DNA of 64,000 nucleotides from Piscinibacter sp. HJYY11 (GTDB lineage: Bacteria > Pseudomonadota > Gammaproteobacteria > Burkholderiales > Burkholderiaceae_C), in NCBI RefSeq assembly GCF_016735515.1, contig NZ_JAERQZ010000001.1, positions 4,700,746-4,764,745 on the forward strand, read 5' to 3'. Shown here in pieces: positions 1-8,880 of this stretch. Both the position numbers and the translations under genes were made by a program. The notes beneath the pieces are model-generated. The model worked only from the letters and a program-made list of their open reading frames with translations. It searched no databases and was not told the DNA's origin. Numbering within the stretch: position 1 is the stretch's first letter; each line of letters starts with the position of its first letter.

Positions 1-344
1 GTGGCGCGCGCCACGGTGTCGCCGAGCTGCGGTGCGTTGTCGGCCGCGATGGCCGGGATGAGCAACAGGCTCTGCTCGGGTGGACGGCTCGGTGCCCGGC
101 GGCCGCTCGGGCTCCAGAACGCCGAGGGCATGGAACGGCCGTTGGCCGAGACGATCTGCCAGCTCAACTCGCGCGACGAGCCGGGCCGCTGCACGGCGGC
201 GACCTGCGCCGCGGCGCGCAGCACGTCGAGCGCGGCGAAGAGCGTGCCCGGCAGGGCCTGCGGCAGCCACAGCAGACGCACGTGCAAGGGCGTGCGGCTG
301 GCGGGTGCAGGAGCGGTGTCGGGCATGGCGTCAGGTGGGCGCAT
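1..344 (-). CDS. GlxA-like transcriptional regulator, N-terminal part only (runs off left edge)
   Basis: An open frame reads leftward from an ATG at 344 (a second in-frame ATG at 326) with no stop before the window edge, so only about 114 codons are visible. The visible protein has a beta strand followed by LFAALDVLRAA and then WQIVSANGRSM. This is the arrangement at the start of the DJ-1/PfpI-type sensor domain of GlxA-like AraC-family regulators, in which a strand is followed by 'LDVLRAAN' and 'W.LVS.DG'. The DNA-binding AraC domain would lie outside the window, so the call rests only on this weak N-terminal pattern. It is divergent from the peptidase gene that starts at 439, leaving a 94-base shared upstream region. 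Confidence 0.45.
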   Translation of the reverse strand, partial: MRPPDAMPDTAPAPASRTPLHVRLLWLPQALPGTLFAALDVLRAAAQVAAVQRPGSSRELSWQIVSANGRSMPSAFWSPSGRRAPSRPPEQSLLLIPAIAADNAPQLGDTVARA

Positions 345-402
345 GGCGGAATCGGCAACTCAAATGGCGATATTGACACGCGCCATCCTGCGCCGGCGCG
401 CC

Positions 403-408
403 TAGACT
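403..408 (+). promoter_or_regulatory. Candidate -10 box ahead of the M20 peptidase
   Basis: TAGACT lies 30 bases upstream of the ATG at 439. A TTGACA hexamer at 373-378 is too far away (24-base spacer) to be its -35 partner, so only the -10 element is proposed. Confidence 0.3.
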
Positions 409-438
409 TTTTTCACGCTCACTTCTTCATGCAACGCC

Positions 439-1695
439 ATGCTTCGACACGCCCGCCTCCTTGCCCTGTGTGCTGCCCTCGCCGCATCCTTCACCGCCGT
501 GGCCGCTCCCGATGCCCGGCTGCTGGCCGCCAGCCAGAAGGCCGAACCCGAGGTGATCGAGACCCTGCGCGAGCTGGTGCACATTGAGTCGGGCACGGCC
601 AATGTCGAAGGCATCGCGAAGATCGCGGAGTATTGCGAAGGCCGCCTCAAGGCGCTGGGTGCGAAGACCGAGCGCATCAAGGCCACCAAGGGCCACGGCA
701 GCATCGTGAAGGGCAGCTTCACCGGCACCGGCACGCAGCGCATCATGCTGATCGCGCACATGGACACGGTGTACCCGGCCAACACGCTCGCCACCCAGCC
801 CTACAGGCGTGAGGGCAACAAGCTCTATGGCCCCGGCATCGCCGACGACAAGGGCGGCATCGCGGTCATCCTGCATTCGATCAAGCTGCTCAACGACGCG
901 GGTTGGAAGAACTATGCGCAGCTCACCGTGCTGCTCAACCCGGATGAAGAAGGCGGCTCCGGCGGCTCGAGCGAGCTGATCGCCACGCTGGGCGGGGAGC
1001 ACGACGTGGTGCTGTCGTTCGAGCCGACCGCGGCGAAGGCGGTGGTGAAGACCGAAGGCGTGCTGCTCGGCACCTCGGGCATCGCGTTTGCGACGATGGA
1101 AGTGCAGGGCCGCTCGGCACACGCCGGCGCCGCGCCCGATCAGGGCCGCAACGCGCTCGTCGAGCTGTCGCACCAGATCCTGCAGACGAAAGACGTGGCC
1201 AAGGGCATCCCCGGCACGCAGCTCAACTGGACGACGTCGACCTCCGGCACGGTCGGCAACCAGATCCCCGAGAAGGCGAGCGCGCATGGCGACGTGCGCC
1301 TGCAGGTGAGCGATGGTGCCGAGAAGCTGCGCGCTGCGCTGCAGGAGAAGGTCGACAGCAACCGCCTGGTGCCCGACACCACCACCACGATCAAGATGCA
1401 GGTGAACCGACCGGCCTTCAACGCCGGTGACCGCGGGCGCGCGCTCGCCCTGCATGCGCAGAAGATCTACGCCGAGCTCGACGGCCGCCCGCTGCTGCTG
1501 GTGCCGATGACCGGCGGCGGCACCGACGCGGCCTTTGCCGCGCGCTCGGGCAAGGCGGTGGTGCTGGAAAGCCTGGGCCTCGCCGGCTTCGGCTACCACG
1601 CACGCGACGAGTACATCGAGATCGACTCGATCGTGCCGCGCCTGTACCTGGCCTCGCGCCTGATGATCGACCTGGGCGCCGGCGTCGCGAAGTGA
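439..1695 (+). CDS. Exported M20 family metallopeptidase, glutamate carboxypeptidase-like
   Basis: A 418-residue protein with a Sec-type signal peptide (about residues 1-23, ending AVAA) followed by an M20 zinc peptidase domain. Visible metal and catalytic motifs are AHMDTVYP, GPGIADDKGG and NPDEEGGSGGS, then the dimerisation-domain segment around GRSAHAGAAPDQGRNAL, and near the C-terminus GGGTDAAFA. The order matches carboxypeptidase G2-like enzymes, which remove C-terminal glutamate from peptides or folates. The exact substrate cannot be read from the sequence. The length is usual for the family. It appears monocistronic, with a convergent small gene 18 bases downstream. Confidence 0.88.
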   Translation: MLRHARLLALCAALAASFTAVAAPDARLLAASQKAEPEVIETLRELVHIESGTANVEGIAKIAEYCEGRLKALGAKTERIKATKGHGSIVKGSFTGTGTQRIMLIAHMDTVYPANTLATQPYRREGNKLYGPGIADDKGGIAVILHSIKLLNDAGWKNYAQLTVLLNPDEEGGSGGSSELIATLGGEHDVVLSFEPTAAKAVVKTEGVLLGTSGIAFATMEVQGRSAHAGAAPDQGRNALVELSHQILQTKDVAKGIPGTQLNWTTSTSGTVGNQIPEKASAHGDVRLQVSDGAEKLRAALQEKVDSNRLVPDTTTTIKMQVNRPAFNAGDRGRALALHAQKIYAELDGRPLLLVPMTGGGTDAAFAARSGKAVVLESLGLAGFGYHARDEYIEIDSIVPRLYLASRLMIDLGAGVAK

Positions 1696-1713
1696 GGAGG
1701 CGCCAGGGCGCCG

Positions 1714-1995
1714 CTACTTGCGCGGCGTCTTGGCGTTGTCGGTCTTGCTGGGCCCGAAGAGCTCGTCGAAGAGGTCGTCGGGCACGGTGTTGGGGTTGTC
1801 GTCGATGTCCACGCCGTTCAGAAGATCGTAGGTCGAGCGCCGCCAGCCGCCGGGTGTGTCGTGCGGGTCGTCGGTGTGTTCTTCGGGCCTCGGTGGAGGT
1901 GGCAGGTTCGGGTCGACCCATTCGCCCAGCGGGGCGTGGTCAGAGATTCGCCAGACCAAGCGCTTGGTCTTGGCGGGGGCCTTGTGGCGGGCCAT
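1714..1995 (-). CDS. Small hydrophilic conserved-looking protein, function unknown
   Basis: A 93-residue protein that I do not recognise by name. The start is the ATG at 1995, because GGAGG lies 7 bases upstream of it; a TTG six bases earlier would sit on top of that ribosome binding site. The N-terminus is basic (MARHKAPAKTKRLVWRIS), followed by a proline-rich acidic middle (PPPPRPEEHTDDPHDTPGG), then GWRRSTYDLLNGVDI and a C-terminal DDLFDELF segment. It has no signal peptide or membrane segment. The codon pattern is consistent with a real gene. It is convergent with the M20 peptidase. Confidence 0.6.
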   Translation of the reverse strand: MARHKAPAKTKRLVWRISDHAPLGEWVDPNLPPPPRPEEHTDDPHDTPGGWRRSTYDLLNGVDIDDNPNTVPDDLFDELFGPSKTDNAKTPRK

Positions 1996-2161
1996 TCGCA
2001 ATCCTCCGGTACGGCATGGATGAAAGGAATTGCGCGCAAGCGCAAGGCCCTGAATCTACCGACCGGTGGGGGTAAGCACCAGCCAATTTCCCGAGTAGTG
2101 GAGCCCCCCGGAAGGTCTTGCCAGAGAGAACTTTTTCATTGCGTTACGACTGCCTCGTACG

Positions 2162-2593
2162 ATGTCTTTCATGAAGCCGCACATCACACTGCTGACGCTG
2201 GGCGTCGACGACCTCGAGCGCGCCGTGGCGTTCTACCGGGACGGGCTGGGCTTTCCCACACAGGGCATCGTCGGCAAGGAGTTCGAGAACGGCGCGGTGG
2301 CGTTCTTCCAGTTGCACGCTGGCCTCAAGCTCGCGCTGTGGCCGCGCAAGAGCATGGCGGCCGACAGCGGGCTGGCGGTGGGTGCACGCGGCTCGCTCGA
2401 GTTCTCGCTGGCGCACAACGTGGCGACGGAGCAGGAGGTCGATGCCGTGATGCAACAGGCTTCGCGCGCGGGAGCCACGATCGTCAAGGCGGCCCGGAAG
2501 ACGTTCTATGGGGGCTACGCCGGCTACTTCCAGGACCCTGACGGCCACCTGTGGGAGGTGGCGTTCAACCCGGGGTTCGAGTCGCTGGGTTGA
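2162..2593 (+). CDS. VOC family (glyoxalase/bleomycin resistance-like) protein
   Basis: A 143-residue protein with the vicinal oxygen chelate fold. The N-terminal strand ITLLTLGVDDLERAVAFYRDGLGF is followed near the C-terminus by GYAGYFQDPDGHLWEVAFN, the characteristic second half-module ending in a metal-ligand glutamate. Members include glyoxalase I, dioxygenases and antibiotic-binding proteins; nothing here tells which. An alternative start is the ATG at 2171 (MKPHITLL), since no ribosome binding site separates the two. It is a single gene, convergent with the tRNA. Confidence 0.85.
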   Translation: MSFMKPHITLLTLGVDDLERAVAFYRDGLGFPTQGIVGKEFENGAVAFFQLHAGLKLALWPRKSMAADSGLAVGARGSLEFSLAHNVATEQEVDAVMQQASRAGATIVKAARKTFYGGYAGYFQDPDGHLWEVAFNPGFESLG

Positions 2594-2606
2594 CGATGCA
2601 GGTCGC

Positions 2607-2681
2607 TGGTCCCGCCGACAGGAATCGAACCTGTATCTGCCGCTTAGGAGGCGGCCGTTCTATCCATTGAACTACGGCGAG
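2607..2681 (-). tRNA. tRNA-Arg (anticodon CCU), CCA end encoded
   Basis: Read on the minus strand it folds as a full cloverleaf: a 7-bp acceptor stem (one T-G wobble), a D stem GTTC/GAAC, an anticodon stem GCCGC/GCGGC with loop CTCCTAA (anticodon CCT), a 4-base variable loop, a T stem ACAGG/CCTGT with loop TTCGATT, discriminator A, and CCA. It is 72 bases long plus CCA. It lies between the VOC gene and the 3' end of tamB, only 14 bases from the latter. Confidence 0.95.
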
Positions 2682-2695
2682 GGCGGCGGATTCTC

Positions 2696-5600
2696 TCATT
2701 CCCAACGCCAGGTGCCGATGAGGTCGACCGATCTGTCCAGGCCTGATTGCAGTCGCATCACGAATCGCTGGGCGATGCGGTAGGTGACCTGGAAGCTGCC
2801 GGTGCTGGTGGTGAGGTTCTGCTCGTAGGCGACGAAGATGCGCTTGGAAAGCTGCTTGCCGACCGAGACCACGGTCTCGCGGGTGTCGCCTTCGGTCTGG
2901 CGCAGGCCGAGCTCGTCGATGCCGAAGGCCTTGGTGATGGCGGCCGGGCCGCCGTCGCCTTCGCCGGCGAGCAGCGCAAAGGCCGCGCGTTGCACGAGGG
3001 CGGCGTCGGTCTTGCCAAGGCCGTCGCTCGCGCGGCCGAGGATCAGCCACGACATCTTCTCGTTCATCGTCATCTCGGGTTCCGAGAAGATGCGCGTGCG
3101 CAGGTTGAACAAGGGGCCGGTGATCTTCACGCCCACGCGCACGGTGTCGAGGTTGGGCCTTGTCGCCTCGATGTCGAGCCGCATGTCCGTGGGCAGGCCG
3201 TTGAAGACGATGACGCCGCGGTCGATCTCGAGGTTCTGGCCGTAGTTGGCGTACTTGCCTTCGACGGCGTTGACCTCGCCCGCCAGATGCCACTTGCCCG
3301 CGGGGCGCGACACGCGCAGCTCGCCGCGCAGCTTGGTGTCGATGCCCAGGCCGCGCATGCGCAGGTTGTTGCCCAGGTTCACCAGCAGGTTGAGCGACAC
3401 GCGGTCGCCGCCGGTCGGCGGGGTGGTGGGCGGTGCATCGCGGCGGCCGGTGACGAACACGTCGTCGCCGAGGCTGGGCGAGCTGAGCAGGGTGAAGTCG
3501 ACCAGGCCTTCGTCGACGGTGAATCGGCCGTCGCTCTTGACGCTCTCGCCGTCGAGCGCGGCCGTGGCCTCCCCGGTGACGACGATGCGCCGGTCGACCC
3601 GGCCGAGCAGCTGGAACTTGTCGGCCACGAGCTTGATGTTGGCGCGCTTCTTGTCGATCTCGGCGCCGCCCTCGATGCGCACCGTGCCGTTGCCGGCACG
3701 GGCGCTGAAGGTGTTGATGCGGGCAGTGTCGCCGTCGAGCGAGATGTCGACCTGGCCGTCGGTGACGTTGACGCCTTCGACCATGTTGCGCACGCCGATG
3801 CCGGCGCCGACCATCTTGCCGGTGTACTCGAAGGCATTGAAGCGCCCGCCCAGCGTGGCGCTGATGTTCAGGCGACCGTCGAGCCGCCAGCCGGCAGGCA
3901 CCCACGCGCCCCAGGTGCCGAGGTTGGCCACCTGCGCTTCGAGCACGCCCTGCACCGGCGCGTCGACGGCGGGCCAGGCGAGCTGCGGCGAGGTGCGCAC
4001 GACGACGGCGCCGCCGAGCACGCCGAGCGTCTGGCCGGCGAGGCCGGCGGTGAAGTTCCACACGCCGTCGCGGGCGTCGAGGCCCAGGCGCAGGTCGGTG
4101 AGGCCGAGGGCCTGGGTGCCGCTTTCTTCGGTCACCGTCAGGTCGCCGCGCACGCGTTCGAGCACCACGTCGGCGGTGAAGGTGTCGGCCTGCTTGAGCA
4201 CCACCCGGCCGCCGATGACGAGGTCGCCGCCCCAGCCGAAGTTCGGGTCCATGCGGCGCAGCAGCGGGGCGACGGCGATGGGCTCGAGCTCGGCCTGCAT
4301 GTCGAGCTGCTGCGTGACGACACCGCGGCCGGCCTCCCAGTCGATGCGGCTCCACTTGAGGCCGGCGCCGAGGATGTCGGCGCGCCCGGCCGAGACGCTG
4401 GCGCGCATTGGCGGGCCACCGCGCAGCTCGAGGCCGATGTCGCGTGCCGACAGCAGCGGGGAGCTGCCGGCTTGCGTGGTGCGCACCTCGATCTGTTGCA
4501 GGGCGCCTTTCCACGACCAGGGCGGGGTGGTGTCGCGGGGATCGTGGGTGTGCAGCAGGTTGCCCGCGAGGCTGCCCTGCGCCGATGCCGAGATGAGCGT
4601 GCGCAGTGGCGCGCGCTCGGCGGGTGCGGGACCTGCGGCCGCCGCGGCGTTCCTCGCGGCAGCGCTGGGGGGGATGGCGGGGCTGGCGACCGGGGGTGGC
4701 GCCAGCGTGCGGTTGCCCTGCATGTTCTCCACCCACACCGGCGGGGCCACGCGCACTTCGCTGCGCAGCGTGAGCTGGTGCTGGCGGCCGCTGCCGCTGA
4801 GCTTGAGCTGCGTGGCGCCGATCTGCCGCTGCGACCACGCGGCCTGGGCGATGTCGACTTGCACGTCGAGCGGGGCGTCGACGTGGCTGCCGACCTGCCA
4901 GCGGGCCTGGCCTTCGCCGACCGACCATGCGCCGGCGCGCACCCCGTTCAGCGCCGCGTTGCCCTGCGTGCTGATCTCGGGCCAGCGGCCGGTGGCGCGC
5001 GCCTCGGCGGTGAGCGAGCCGGTGAGGGTCTCGGCCATCTGCGCGGCCTGGCCCTCGGGCGCGAACGCACGCAGCAGCGGGGCGACGCGGGCGAGGGCGG
5101 GGGCGCGGGCTTCGACGGTCCAGCGGTCCTGCTGGCCGCGGGCGTCGGTGGCGAGCTGGCCATCGAGGGCGACGCGGTTGCCGCCCACGTCGAGCGCGCC
5201 CTTGGCCTGCATCGGGCTGCCGTCGGCATGGCGCCAGGCCAGCTCGCCGGTGAGGGGCACGCTCGCGATGACGCTGTTGTCGAGCTTGACCTGTGCGTCG
5301 CCGCGCAGGCCGGCCAGGCGCTCCATCAGCACGCGTTTGTCGTCGGGGCCGCTGATGCGCACGCTGTCGGCGATGTGCAGGGTGGTCTCGCCGCGCAGGT
5401 TGAAGCGGTGGTCGCCGGCTCGCCAGCCGCCGCGGGGGCCGGCAGGGAACCAGGGCTTGGGGTCGAAGTCGACGAGCGCTGCCTGGGCCTTGAGCTTCCA
5501 GCCATCGGAGGCGCGGTCGGCCGTGCCGCTGAGTTCGGCGCTGGCGCCGTCGGCACGGGCGCGCAGTTCGCGCAGCTCGATGCGCTCTTCGGAGCCGGTG

Positions 5601-6988
5601 GCATCGAGCCGCAGCTGCACCGGGCGCGGCGGGTCGACGAGCTGGCCGCTCAGCTCGGCCAGCGCGGTGAAGCGCGGTGGCGCCGGGGCGCCGGTGCTGG
5701 TGCGCGGCTGCAGGGTGCCCGAGAGCTTCAGCGGGCCGCTCAGCGTCATGGCCATCAGCCGGCGGTCGAGGGCGCTCGGCTGCACCTTCGACAAGCTGGC
5801 GTCGACGGCGAAGTCGCGCCCCTTCCAGCTGGCCGTGCCTTGCAGCGTGCCGGCGGCGCGGCGCTCGTCGGCGAGCGTGGCCTCGAAGCGGTGCAGGCTC
5901 AGCTCGTCGACCTGGTCGCTGCGCCAGCGTGCATCGGCGACCAGCGTGCGCACCGGCAACTGGCGCTGGTCCCAGCGGCCGGGCTTGGTGTTCTCGAGCT
6001 TGGCGGCAAGCGTGAGCGTGCTCGCCTTGTCCACGCTCTCGGGCGTGATGCGCAGCGTGCCGTCGAGCGCGGTGAGCGGCGCCTGCTGCATCAGCGCCGA
6101 CAGGTCCAGCCCCTGGGTCTGCGCGTCGAGCTGCGGCAGTGCCCAGGGTGATTCGGGGGCGACGATCGCGCTTGCGTCGAGCGACTGGCCCTGCGCGCGC
6201 AGCTTGGCGCGCAGGTCGAAACGGGCGAGCGGGCCCTTGGACTGCGCCTCGGCCTGCCAGTCGGTGCGCAGGGCCTTGGCCCAAGGCGGGAGCGCCACGA
6301 GGCCCTGAGCGCTTTGCGTGGCCTTGAGGTCGACGTCCATCGCCATCGGGCCGAGGGTGTCGATGCGGGCGTGGCCGGTGATCAGCAGCGGGTCGAGGCG
6401 GCCGCTCAGGCGCTCGAAACGGTGCGAGCGGCCGCGGTCATGGCCCAGGTGCACGGCGCCGCGCACGTCGCGGAACGGGTGGCCGGCGAGGCCGGGCACG
6501 TGCAGCTCGCGGGCCTGCACCTCGTCGACCTGCAACTCCACCGGGAGGTGGAGGTTGCGCGGCAGCTTGAAGGGTGTGCTCTCGCCGGTCGACTCGACCG
6601 TGACCTCGACCCGCTCGGCCACCAGCGAGGCCACGTGGATGCGCGCCCACACGCCGGCATCGTGGGTGTAGTCGATGCGCAGCGTGCGCCACACCGGCCG
6701 GTCGACGATGACCTTGGTGTGGCCGACGGTCACCACGACCTGCTTCGCCTTGAAGTCGCCGCGCAGCGCGCCCTCGAGCTCGCTCACCTGCACGTTCACA
6801 CCGACGAGTGCGAGCCGCGCGATCAGCCACTGGCTGCCGGCCGTGGTGCCGGTGGCCCAGTAAAGGCCGTAGAGCGCGCCGGCGAGCAGGGCACAGAGCG
6901 CGGCCACGCTCGCGAGGCTCCACCACAGGCCGCGCCGGCGGCGGCGCGACGGTGGCGGTGGGGCGGGCGCCTCGGTGTTCCCGTCCAT
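2696..6988 (-). CDS. tamB: Translocation and assembly module inner-membrane protein TamB
   Basis: A 1430-residue protein with a basic, proline-rich N-terminus and one membrane anchor (about residues 24-45). A very long beta-rich region follows, and a C-terminal DUF490/TamB domain (last 350 or so residues) ends RSVDLIGTWRWE with the terminal aromatic residues usual for the family. TamB spans the periplasm and works with TamA in inserting outer-membrane proteins and probably in lipid transport. Its ATG shares one base with the tamA stop (TGATG), so the two are translationally coupled. The length fits the 1200-1450 residue family range. Internal codons are strongly GC-biased, which produces long spurious frames on the opposite strand. 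Confidence 0.93.
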   Translation of the reverse strand: MDGNTEAPAPPPPSRRRRRGLWWSLASVAALCALLAGALYGLYWATGTTAGSQWLIARLALVGVNVQVSELEGALRGDFKAKQVVVTVGHTKVIVDRPVWRTLRIDYTHDAGVWARIHVASLVAERVEVTVESTGESTPFKLPRNLHLPVELQVDEVQARELHVPGLAGHPFRDVRGAVHLGHDRGRSHRFERLSGRLDPLLITGHARIDTLGPMAMDVDLKATQSAQGLVALPPWAKALRTDWQAEAQSKGPLARFDLRAKLRAQGQSLDASAIVAPESPWALPQLDAQTQGLDLSALMQQAPLTALDGTLRITPESVDKASTLTLAAKLENTKPGRWDQRQLPVRTLVADARWRSDQVDELSLHRFEATLADERRAAGTLQGTASWKGRDFAVDASLSKVQPSALDRRLMAMTLSGPLKLSGTLQPRTSTGAPAPPRFTALAELSGQLVDPPRPVQLRLDATGSEERIELRELRARADGASAELSGTADRASDGWKLKAQAALVDFDPKPWFPAGPRGGWRAGDHRFNLRGETTLHIADSVRISGPDDKRVLMERLAGLRGDAQVKLDNSVIASVPLTGELAWRHADGSPMQAKGALDVGGNRVALDGQLATDARGQQDRWTVEARAPALARVAPLLRAFAPEGQAAQMAETLTGSLTAEARATGRWPEISTQGNAALNGVRAGAWSVGEGQARWQVGSHVDAPLDVQVDIAQAAWSQRQIGATQLKLSGSGRQHQLTLRSEVRVAPPVWVENMQGNRTLAPPPVASPAIPPSAAARNAAAAAGPAPAERAPLRTLISASAQGSLAGNLLHTHDPRDTTPPWSWKGALQQIEVRTTQAGSSPLLSARDIGLELRGGPPMRASVSAGRADILGAGLKWSRIDWEAGRGVVTQQLDMQAELEPIAVAPLLRRMDPNFGWGGDLVIGGRVVLKQADTFTADVVLERVRGDLTVTEESGTQALGLTDLRLGLDARDGVWNFTAGLAGQTLGVLGGAVVVRTSPQLAWPAVDAPVQGVLEAQVANLGTWGAWVPAGWRLDGRLNISATLGGRFNAFEYTGKMVGAGIGVRNMVEGVNVTDGQVDISLDGDTARINTFSARAGNGTVRIEGGAEIDKKRANIKLVADKFQLLGRVDRRIVVTGEATAALDGESVKSDGRFTVDEGLVDFTLLSSPSLGDDVFVTGRRDAPPTTPPTGGDRVSLNLLVNLGNNLRMRGLGIDTKLRGELRVSRPAGKWHLAGEVNAVEGKYANYGQNLEIDRGVIVFNGLPTDMRLDIEATRPNLDTVRVGVKITGPLFNLRTRIFSEPEMTMNEKMSWLILGRASDGLGKTDAALVQRAAFALLAGEGDGGPAAITKAFGIDELGLRQTEGDTRETVVSVGKQLSKRIFVAYEQNLTTSTGSFQVTYRIAQRFVMRLQSGLDRSVDLIGTWRWE

Positions 6989-8880
6989 CAGAAGGCGATG
7001 CCCACGCTGAAGTGCAGGCGGGCCTTGCGGACCTCTTCACCGTAAGCCCAGTCGATGCGCAGGGGCCCGACCGGGCTGCGCCAGCGCACGCCCAGCCCGT
7101 AGCCGAGGGCGGGCTTGTAGTCGGCCCATTCGTTGGTGGCATTGCCGGCGTCGACGAAGACCGCCCACCACAGGGCTGGCCGGTTCACGCTGAACGGGCG
7201 CGCGATCTCGAAGCTGCCGGTGAGCAGCTGGCGGCCGCTGGTGAGCACGCCGTTGACCAACGGGCCGAGGTCGCGGTAGCCGTAGCCACGCACCGACTCG
7301 TCGCCGCCAGCGCGGAAGAGCAGCGTGTCGGGGATGCCGACCGCGTCTTTCGCGAACACCTCGGCCACTTCGAGCCGCGTCTGCGTGAACCAGGCGCCGG
7401 GCAGCGGCCAGTAGAGCGTGTTGCGGGTGTAGACGCGGGCGAAGGGGCCGTCCTGCTGCGTCTCGGAGAGCGCGTAGCCGGCGCCGCCCTGGATCACGGT
7501 GGTGAGGCCGCGGGTCGGCAGGATGATGTCGTCGACGTCGCGCCAGGTCCAGTGGTAGTTGCCGGACACGGCGCGGCTGGTGAATTCGCCGAGCCCGTTG
7601 GTGACCGTGGCGTTGAGCAGCTCCGCGAAGATGAGGCGTTCGATGCGCTCGGTGTAGAGGGTGCGGCCGGCGCGGGCCTTCCACGAGAAGGTGGAGTCGT
7701 CATCGGTGTCGAGGCGGCTCACCCCGCCGGCCAGCAGCTTGCGGTACTGCGCGTCGCCTGGATCGGTGAGCAACTCGCCCTCCCAGGTGCGCTGCTTGCG
7801 GCCCAGCTCGAACTTGTTGCGCATCTGCACCGGGTAGCCCAGGGGCCGCAGGTGGCGGTGCTCGACCGTCAGGCGCTCGCGGGTGTTGTCGGAGAAACCC
7901 ACGCCGGCCACGGCCTGCTGCTGGGCCTGCTCGGTCACGCGCACCATCACGGGCACCGCCTTGGCCTTGTCTTCCTCCGGCTCGATGCTCACCGCCACGC
8001 TGTTGAAGAGGTTGAGCTTGAGCAGGCGCTCCTGGTAGTCGTAGAGGCGCTTCTCGCTGTAGGGCGTGCCGGGGCCGAAGTCGGCCACGTGGCGGATGCC
8101 TTCCTCGTTGTAGCGCTTCAGGCCTTCGATCTTGAGCTCGCCCAGGATGAAGAGCGGGCCGCTCTGCAGCTCCACCGCCAGGGCTGCGACGTTGGTCTTG
8201 GCGTCGACGTGCGCGATCGTCTCGCCCGCCTTGGCGGCGGCATAGCCCTCGGCGCGCAGCTGCGCCAGCGTGCCGTTCTTGGCGCTGTTCCAGGCCGACT
8301 GGCTGAAGGGCTTGCCTTCGTCGAGCGGCCAACGCTTGCGCAGACGCTCGACCAGGTCGAGGGCGTCCTTGTCGCCGGAGTCGATGCGCGTCTTCAACTC
8401 CCCTGTAACGGTCAGCTCCCACGCGCCGATGACCGCGCGCGGCCCGGGGTCGACATTGAGCGTGATGAGGGGCGTCTCGTCGGGCGGGTCGACGCGGGTG
8501 ACGGTGATGGTTGGGTTGAAGTAGCCCTCGGTCTCGAGCAGGCTGCGCGCCTGCGAGGGCGAGGCGGCGGTGAGGCGGATCAGCTCGGCATTGGTGATGC
8601 CATCGGTCTGCGGCGCATTCTGGAAGCGCGTGAGGTCGAGGTAGGTCAGCAGCAGCTGGCGCAGGTTGTCGGGCGCCTGCACTTCCACCCGGTACGACAC
8701 AGTGGCCGAGGCCGCATCGGCGGCCGATGCCGGCGGGCCGGCCGGCTGCGCGGCCTGGGCCAGGGGGGTGTTTTCAGGGGGCGGCGCGGGGGGGCTGTCC
8801 GGGTTCAGGTTCGCACAGCCCCAGAGGCTTGCCATGACCAGCAGGCCCAGGCCCTGGCGGGCCACGGAACGAAAGGTCAT
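6988..8880 (-). CDS. tamA: Translocation and assembly module outer-membrane protein TamA
   Basis: A 630-residue Omp85-family protein: three POTRA-like segments (roughly residues 60-330), then a 16-strand barrel domain carrying GGDESVRGYGYRDLGP and ending in LHFSVGIAF with a terminal aromatic. The start is the ATG at 8880, which overlaps the upstream VWA gene by 4 bases (ATGA). The leader reads ASLWGCANL with Cys22 preceded by Leu-Trp-Gly, a possible though imperfect lipobox followed by Ala at +2, so the mature protein may be lipidated. TamA partners TamB, encoded immediately downstream. Confidence 0.92.
   Translation of the reverse strand: MTFRSVARQGLGLLVMASLWGCANLNPDSPPAPPPENTPLAQAAQPAGPPASAADAASATVSYRVEVQAPDNLRQLLLTYLDLTRFQNAPQTDGITNAELIRLTAASPSQARSLLETEGYFNPTITVTRVDPPDETPLITLNVDPGPRAVIGAWELTVTGELKTRIDSGDKDALDLVERLRKRWPLDEGKPFSQSAWNSAKNGTLAQLRAEGYAAAKAGETIAHVDAKTNVAALAVELQSGPLFILGELKIEGLKRYNEEGIRHVADFGPGTPYSEKRLYDYQERLLKLNLFNSVAVSIEPEEDKAKAVPVMVRVTEQAQQQAVAGVGFSDNTRERLTVEHRHLRPLGYPVQMRNKFELGRKQRTWEGELLTDPGDAQYRKLLAGGVSRLDTDDDSTFSWKARAGRTLYTERIERLIFAELLNATVTNGLGEFTSRAVSGNYHWTWRDVDDIILPTRGLTTVIQGGAGYALSETQQDGPFARVYTRNTLYWPLPGAWFTQTRLEVAEVFAKDAVGIPDTLLFRAGGDESVRGYGYRDLGPLVNGVLTSGRQLLTGSFEIARPFSVNRPALWWAVFVDAGNATNEWADYKPALGYGLGVRWRSPVGPLRIDWAYGEEVRKARLHFSVGIAF

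Noticed and set aside
373..408. TTGACA and TAGACT as a complete sigma-70 promoter
   Set aside because: The spacer is 24 bases, far beyond the usual 16-18. Only the -10-like hexamer was kept.
2747..6308. Very long open frames on the plus strand opposite tamB
   Set aside because: High GC with third-position bias on the minus strand removes stops from the other frames. Their translations are low-complexity and have no domain, whereas tamB is unmistakable.
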